A stretch of 48,990 bases of DNA, taken from Litorimonas sp964610115. GTDB taxonomy: Bacteria > Pseudomonadota > Alphaproteobacteria > Caulobacterales > Maricaulaceae. The DNA is taken from contig CAZSUW010000007.1 in assembly GCA_964610115.1 (NCBI GenBank), forward strand, positions 1 to 48,990, in the 5' to 3' direction. This document shows positions 47,743 through 48,990 of the stretch, one piece after another; positions within the stretch are counted from its first letter, which is position 1; each line of letters opens with the position of its first letter. Position numbers and translations under genes: made by a program. The notes below the pieces were generated by a model that made no database searches, was not told the DNA's origin, and was given only the letters and a program-made list of their open reading frames with translations.

Positions 47743-47831
47743 AGGTCTAGCGGGCGAATAAAACGCGGTTTGCGCCTCTGGAGGGACCTGTTGGCGCCAC
47801 TAACGGCCCTACGGATGAAAGGACTAAACCC

Positions 47832-48551
47832 ATGTCGCATGTGTTTACCATGCTGAGCCCCAAAGGCGGGGCCGGGAAGACCACCCTTTCGCTCGTGCTC
47901 GCGGGCGAACTGGCCGAGGCCGGCCGCGTTCAAGGCAAGTCCGTGACCTTGATCGACGCGGACCCGAACCAGCCGATCACCTCCTGGAAAGCCATGGGTC
48001 AGGCCCCGGACAATATCAAAGTCATCACGGACAAAGACGATACGGGCGATACAATCCGTACCAATATCAAGACCGCCAAGGCCCAGTCCGACTTTGTCAT
48101 TGTCGACACAGAGGGTACAGCCAATGTCCGTGTTCTGCGCGCTGTCCCGCTTTCGTCTCTCATCATCATTCCGATCAGCGACTCCATGCTCGATCTGACC
48201 GAAGCGGCGAAGAGTGTGCGCCTGGTCAAGGATTTCGCCGAAGATCTAGGTCGCCCCATCCCTTACGTCTTGATCCGGACCCGCGCAGACGCCGCCATCA
48301 TTTCACGCGAAGCCAAAGCCGTCGCCGAGATTGTGGCGGCGCAAGGACTGCCTCTGCTTGACACGGCGTTGATCAATCGCGGCGCCTATAAATCCATTAT
48401 CCGCTTTGGCACGACACTGCACGGCCTGTCTGACGCCGAAGCCCCGGGGCTGAAAACCGCCCGCAGCAACGCCAAAGCGGTCATGGAAGCCATTGCCGCC
48501 TTCTACACAGACGCTGTGAGCGGCCAACGCTCCGCCACACAAGCCGCATAA
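47832..48551 (+). CDS. parA: ParA-family partition ATPase
   Basis: 239 residues. The deviant Walker A motif KGGAGKTT (11-18), LIDADPNQ and the Walker B strand FVIVDTEG are those of small ParA/MinD-type ATPases that segregate plasmids. There is no N-terminal HTH, so it is the short (type Ib-like) form, which usually relies on a separate small DNA-binding partner. AAAGGA lies upstream of ATG 47832. It is followed by such a small basic protein gene after 18 bases. Confidence 0.9.
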   Translation: MSHVFTMLSPKGGAGKTTLSLVLAGELAEAGRVQGKSVTLIDADPNQPITSWKAMGQAPDNIKVITDKDDTGDTIRTNIKTAKAQSDFVIVDTEGTANVRVLRAVPLSSLIIIPISDSMLDLTEAAKSVRLVKDFAEDLGRPIPYVLIRTRADAAIISREAKAVAEIVAAQGLPLLDTALINRGAYKSIIRFGTTLHGLSDAEAPGLKTARSNAKAVMEAIAAFYTDAVSGQRSATQAA

Positions 48552-48569
48552 AGACAGACGGAGCCTATG

Positions 48570-48983
48570 ATGAGCGACACCGACAAAACCGAGCCAGCCT
48601 TACGCGCTTTTGATCCGTTCAGCCTGCCGCCTGCGCCCAGCGGGCCGGAGCCGGACACCGCCAAGACCGATGCAATTGGCGCGCGCCACGGCTTTGACGT
48701 CAAGGATCCGGACAAGACGACGCTGGAGGCTCTTACCGGCGCGGCCGCGGCACATAAGCCCAAACCAAAACCCAAAGCTAAACCCAAGCCCAAGCCAAAA
48801 AAACCGGAAGTCCGCCGCATGCGCTCGCGCACCAATGTCCCGAAGGCTCAGTTTAACCAGCGCGTGCCGGTCCATGTCGCCAATGGCTTTTACGACTATC
48901 AACGCGCCACAGGCCTGCCCATGGGCGTCGTTCTGCAAAAAGCCTATGAGGCCTTGATGAAAGCCGACGGGGAAGGGGGGTAA
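48570..48983 (+). CDS. Small basic protein, probable ParB/RHH-type partition partner
   Basis: 137 residues from the second of two adjacent ATGs (48567, 48570); GGAG at 48560-48563 is better spaced for the second. The N-terminal half is acidic to neutral. The middle is a Lys-Pro run (HKPKPKPKAKPKPKPKK). The C-terminal 50 residues (RTNVPKAQFNQRVPVHVANG, then LPMGVVLQKAYEALM) look like a ribbon-helix-helix DNA-binding fold. Location directly after parA makes it the likely centromere-binding and autoregulatory partner. No family was recognised by name, so the role is inferred. Confidence 0.65.
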   Translation: MSDTDKTEPALRAFDPFSLPPAPSGPEPDTAKTDAIGARHGFDVKDPDKTTLEALTGAAAAHKPKPKPKAKPKPKPKKPEVRRMRSRTNVPKAQFNQRVPVHVANGFYDYQRATGLPMGVVLQKAYEALMKADGEGG

Positions 48984-48990
48984 GGTCCCT

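Larger units (their letters stand above)
46991..47831. other. Non-coding region between origin and parA, with gap
   Basis: Contains an inverted repeat AGTAAACTTACT (47041-47052), an imperfect hairpin at 47053-47081, two tiny ORFs (listed separately), TGATAG/CTATCA palindromes and a 100-N gap (listed separately). Apart from the tiny ORFs no gene is supported. Confidence 0.4.

Overview
The window looks like part of an extrachromosomal replicon (large plasmid or chromid) of an alphaproteobacterium. At the right end (about 44.6-49 kb) are a Rep_3-type initiator gene, an iteron array, a ParA gene and a small basic partner gene. The rest carries sulfate-assimilation genes and a large surface-polysaccharide and adhesin locus. 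A DUF2793 protein and a CysB-type regulator next to a Fe-S type CysH fit Alphaproteobacteria, possibly a marine Rhodobacterales or Hyphomonadaceae relative. That placement is inference. No rRNA, tRNA, CRISPR array or insertion sequence was seen.

Layout: 1-67 is the start of a UDP-glucose dehydrogenase gene (minus), cut by the window edge. 344-5035 holds a divergent cysB-like regulator and a cysH-cysD-cysNC operon. 5112-6080 is an orphan DUF2793/tail-fibre-like gene. 6357-12216 (plus) is a sugar-nucleotide epimerase followed by two long related glycosyltransferases. 13.2-18.7 kb (minus) is an operon read as wbpB-wbpE-wbpA-wbpD, then a third related glycosyltransferase and a six-helix membrane protein. 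These four enzymes make a diacetamido uronic acid nucleotide (UDP-GlcNAc3NAcA). 19-22.6 kb has a lipoprotein gene and two more glycosyltransferases. 22.8-25.3 kb is rmlA-rmlB-rmlC, with no rmlD in the window.

25.3-43.5 kb (minus) is one giant gene broken by a 100-N assembly gap. The gap is flanked by two identical 55-bp copies. Merging them restores a single reading frame of about 6,000 codons: signal peptide, about 37 DUF11 repeats, a calcium-binding-like stretch, an SdrD-B-like domain and a C-terminal outer-membrane beta-barrel ending in Phe. A HxlR regulator gene lies upstream. A second 100-N gap at 47571-47670 also has identical 55-bp flanks.

Taken together, the replicon appears to encode activated sugars (UDP-uronic acids, dTDP-6-deoxyhexose), several glycosyltransferases and a giant surface adhesin. 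This resembles the plasmids with a rhamnose operon that support attachment and biofilm formation in Rhodobacteraceae. Points worth attention are the reconstructed giant adhesin with two repeat classes, a CysC domain with altered substrate-site motifs, a glycosyltransferase family present three times, and two tiny overlapping ORFs next to the replication and partition region.
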